Shown one piece after another: positions 33,994 through 34,980 of a stretch of DNA of 34,980 nt. Under the pieces are notes generated by a model. It made no database searches. It was given only the letters and a program-made list of their open reading frames with translations, and was not told the origin of the DNA. Each line of letters starts with the position of its first letter. Position 1 is the stretch's first letter. The position numbers and the translations under genes are program-made. The DNA is taken from assembly GCF_014773545.1 (NCBI RefSeq), contig NZ_SDDV01000016.1, positions 1 to 34,980 on the forward strand, written 5' to 3'. This DNA is from Hydrogenophaga sp. (GTDB lineage: Bacteria > Pseudomonadota > Gammaproteobacteria > Burkholderiales > Burkholderiaceae_C).

Positions 33994-34979
33994 TCCCGCC
34001 CCGGGCAGCGCCGCGCATCGACTACAGGGCGCCCTGGTGGCTGCCCGGCGGCCATGCGCAAACCATCTGGGCGGCGCTGGCGGGCCGCCACTTTGCTGCC
34101 AAACCGCACTGGCGGCGCAAGCGCTGGCATACGCCGGACGGTGATTTCATCGATGTCGATTGGGCCGCACACCCGAGCGCTGCGGCTGCGCCGCTGCTGC
34201 TGCTGTTTCACGGCCTGGAAGGCTCGTCGTCCAGTCCTTACGCCCGTGCCTTTGCTGACCTTGCCGCCGCTTGCGGTCTGGCGTTTGCCGTACCGCATTT
34301 TCGCGGCTGCTCGGGAGAGATCAACCTCGCCCCGCGGGCCTACCACAGCGGCGACAGCGCCGAGATCGACTGGATGCTGCAGCGCTTTGCACGGGAAAAC
34401 CCCGGCCGCCCCTTGCTGGCCGTGGGCGTGTCCCTGGGCGGCAACGCCTTGCTGCGCTGGGCTGGACAAGCCGGCGAGTCGGCCGCGCGCCACGTGCGCG
34501 CCGTCGCTGCGGTTTGCTCGCCGCTCGATCTGATGGCCAGCGGCTACGCCATCGGGCGCGGCTTGAACCGGCAGGTCTACACCCGGATGTTCCTTGCCAG
34601 CATGGTGCCGAAAGCCTTGAGAAAGCTCGATCAGTTCCCCGGTTTGTTCGACCGCCAGGACATGCTGGCGGTGCGCGATCTGTACCAGTTCGACAATTTG
34701 TTCACAGCCCCGCTGCATGGCTTTCGCAACACAGACGATTATTGGACGCGCGCTGCGGCCAAACCGCTGCTGGCCTGCATTCGGGTGCCGGCGCTGGCGC
34801 TGAATGCGCGCAATGACCCTTTTGTTCCCGCTGCATCACTGCCTCGGGCGCAGGACGTAGCCTCTTGCGTCACACTGTGGCAACCCGATCAGGGCGGACA
34901 CGTGGGCTTTCCCGCCTTGCCTGCTCACACACTCGCTATGCCGCAGGCGGTGGGCCGCTGGCTGCTGGCGCAGTTATGA
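33990..34979 (+). CDS. YheT-family alpha/beta hydrolase
   Basis: The 329-residue alpha/beta hydrolase belongs to the YheT/AB-hydrolase 4 family. YRAPWWLPGGHAQTIWAAL at the N-terminus is the family hallmark. LLLFHGLEGSSSSPYARA is the oxyanion region, GVSLGGNALLRW holds the nucleophile S148, NARNDPFVP the acid Asp, and QGGHVGFP the catalytic His. The substrate is unknown; relatives act on short-chain esters. The stop is the last complete codon of the window. It is probably in one transcript with the small ORF before it. Confidence 0.92.
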   Translation: MIPPRAAPRIDYRAPWWLPGGHAQTIWAALAGRHFAAKPHWRRKRWHTPDGDFIDVDWAAHPSAAAAPLLLLFHGLEGSSSSPYARAFADLAAACGLAFAVPHFRGCSGEINLAPRAYHSGDSAEIDWMLQRFARENPGRPLLAVGVSLGGNALLRWAGQAGESAARHVRAVAAVCSPLDLMASGYAIGRGLNRQVYTRMFLASMVPKALRKLDQFPGLFDRQDMLAVRDLYQFDNLFTAPLHGFRNTDDYWTRAAAKPLLACIRVPALALNARNDPFVPAASLPRAQDVASCVTLWQPDQGGHVGFPALPAHTLAMPQAVGRWLLAQL

Positions 34980-34980
34980 G

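Noticed and set aside
1..34980. CRISPR arrays, insertion sequences, tRNA or rRNA genes
   Set aside because: No regular spaced repeats, transposase frames or RNA-gene folds were seen by eye; a computed tRNA and repeat scan could still find a missed case.

Overview
The window is GC-rich DNA from a betaproteobacterium, most likely of the order Burkholderiales and the Comamonadaceae or their relatives. This rests on protein character, codon use and gene mix (lolCD-tatD, htpG, srkA, a PEP-CTERM protein, pel genes); no rRNA or tRNA gene is present to fix it. It carries parts of three surface or biofilm systems among housekeeping genes.

Region 1 (1-7061, minus strand) is the end of an exopolysaccharide operon. 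It reads uppS, a large SLBB-domain polysaccharide export protein, a Wzz-type chain-length regulator, a WecA/MraY-type initiating glycosyl-phosphate transferase, and manC (GDP-mannose synthesis). The genes are packed with 1-5 nt overlaps or short gaps. manC carries a frame break near 871-877. Another gene seems to start at 37 and leave the window.

Region 2 (7062-11000) has a 310-nt repeat-bearing spacer, moaC (minus), then lolC, lolD and a TatD-family nuclease (plus).

Region 3 (11109-23674) is a complete pelABCDEFG operon in canonical order, for the cationic Pel polysaccharide. PelF polymerises, PelD (c-di-GMP receptor), PelE and PelG form the inner-membrane complex, PelA deacetylates and hydrolyses, and PelB with PelC exports. 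pelB contains a recent 111-bp tandem duplication. Downstream are a spermidine-synthase-like gene and a GspE/PilB-type ATPase that stops just before its Walker A motif.

Region 4 (25612-34979) holds an EamA transporter, a quinone oxidoreductase, a CYTH-CHAD protein, htpG, a PEP-CTERM protein, srkA and a YheT-type hydrolase.

The most interesting locus is the PEP-CTERM gene (31481-32221, minus). Its mature protein has a single cysteine in an FCLE motif and a later FQVAVW motif, the Cys/Gln signature of thioester adhesin domains. Upstream lie a consensus sigma-54 promoter, an exact IHF-consensus site and two copies of a 17-bp element about 15 helical turns apart. It looks like an enhancer-activated, exosortase-sorted candidate thioester adhesin, next to two exopolysaccharide systems. 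No exosortase or PrsK/PrsR-type regulator is encoded here, so those partners must lie elsewhere.
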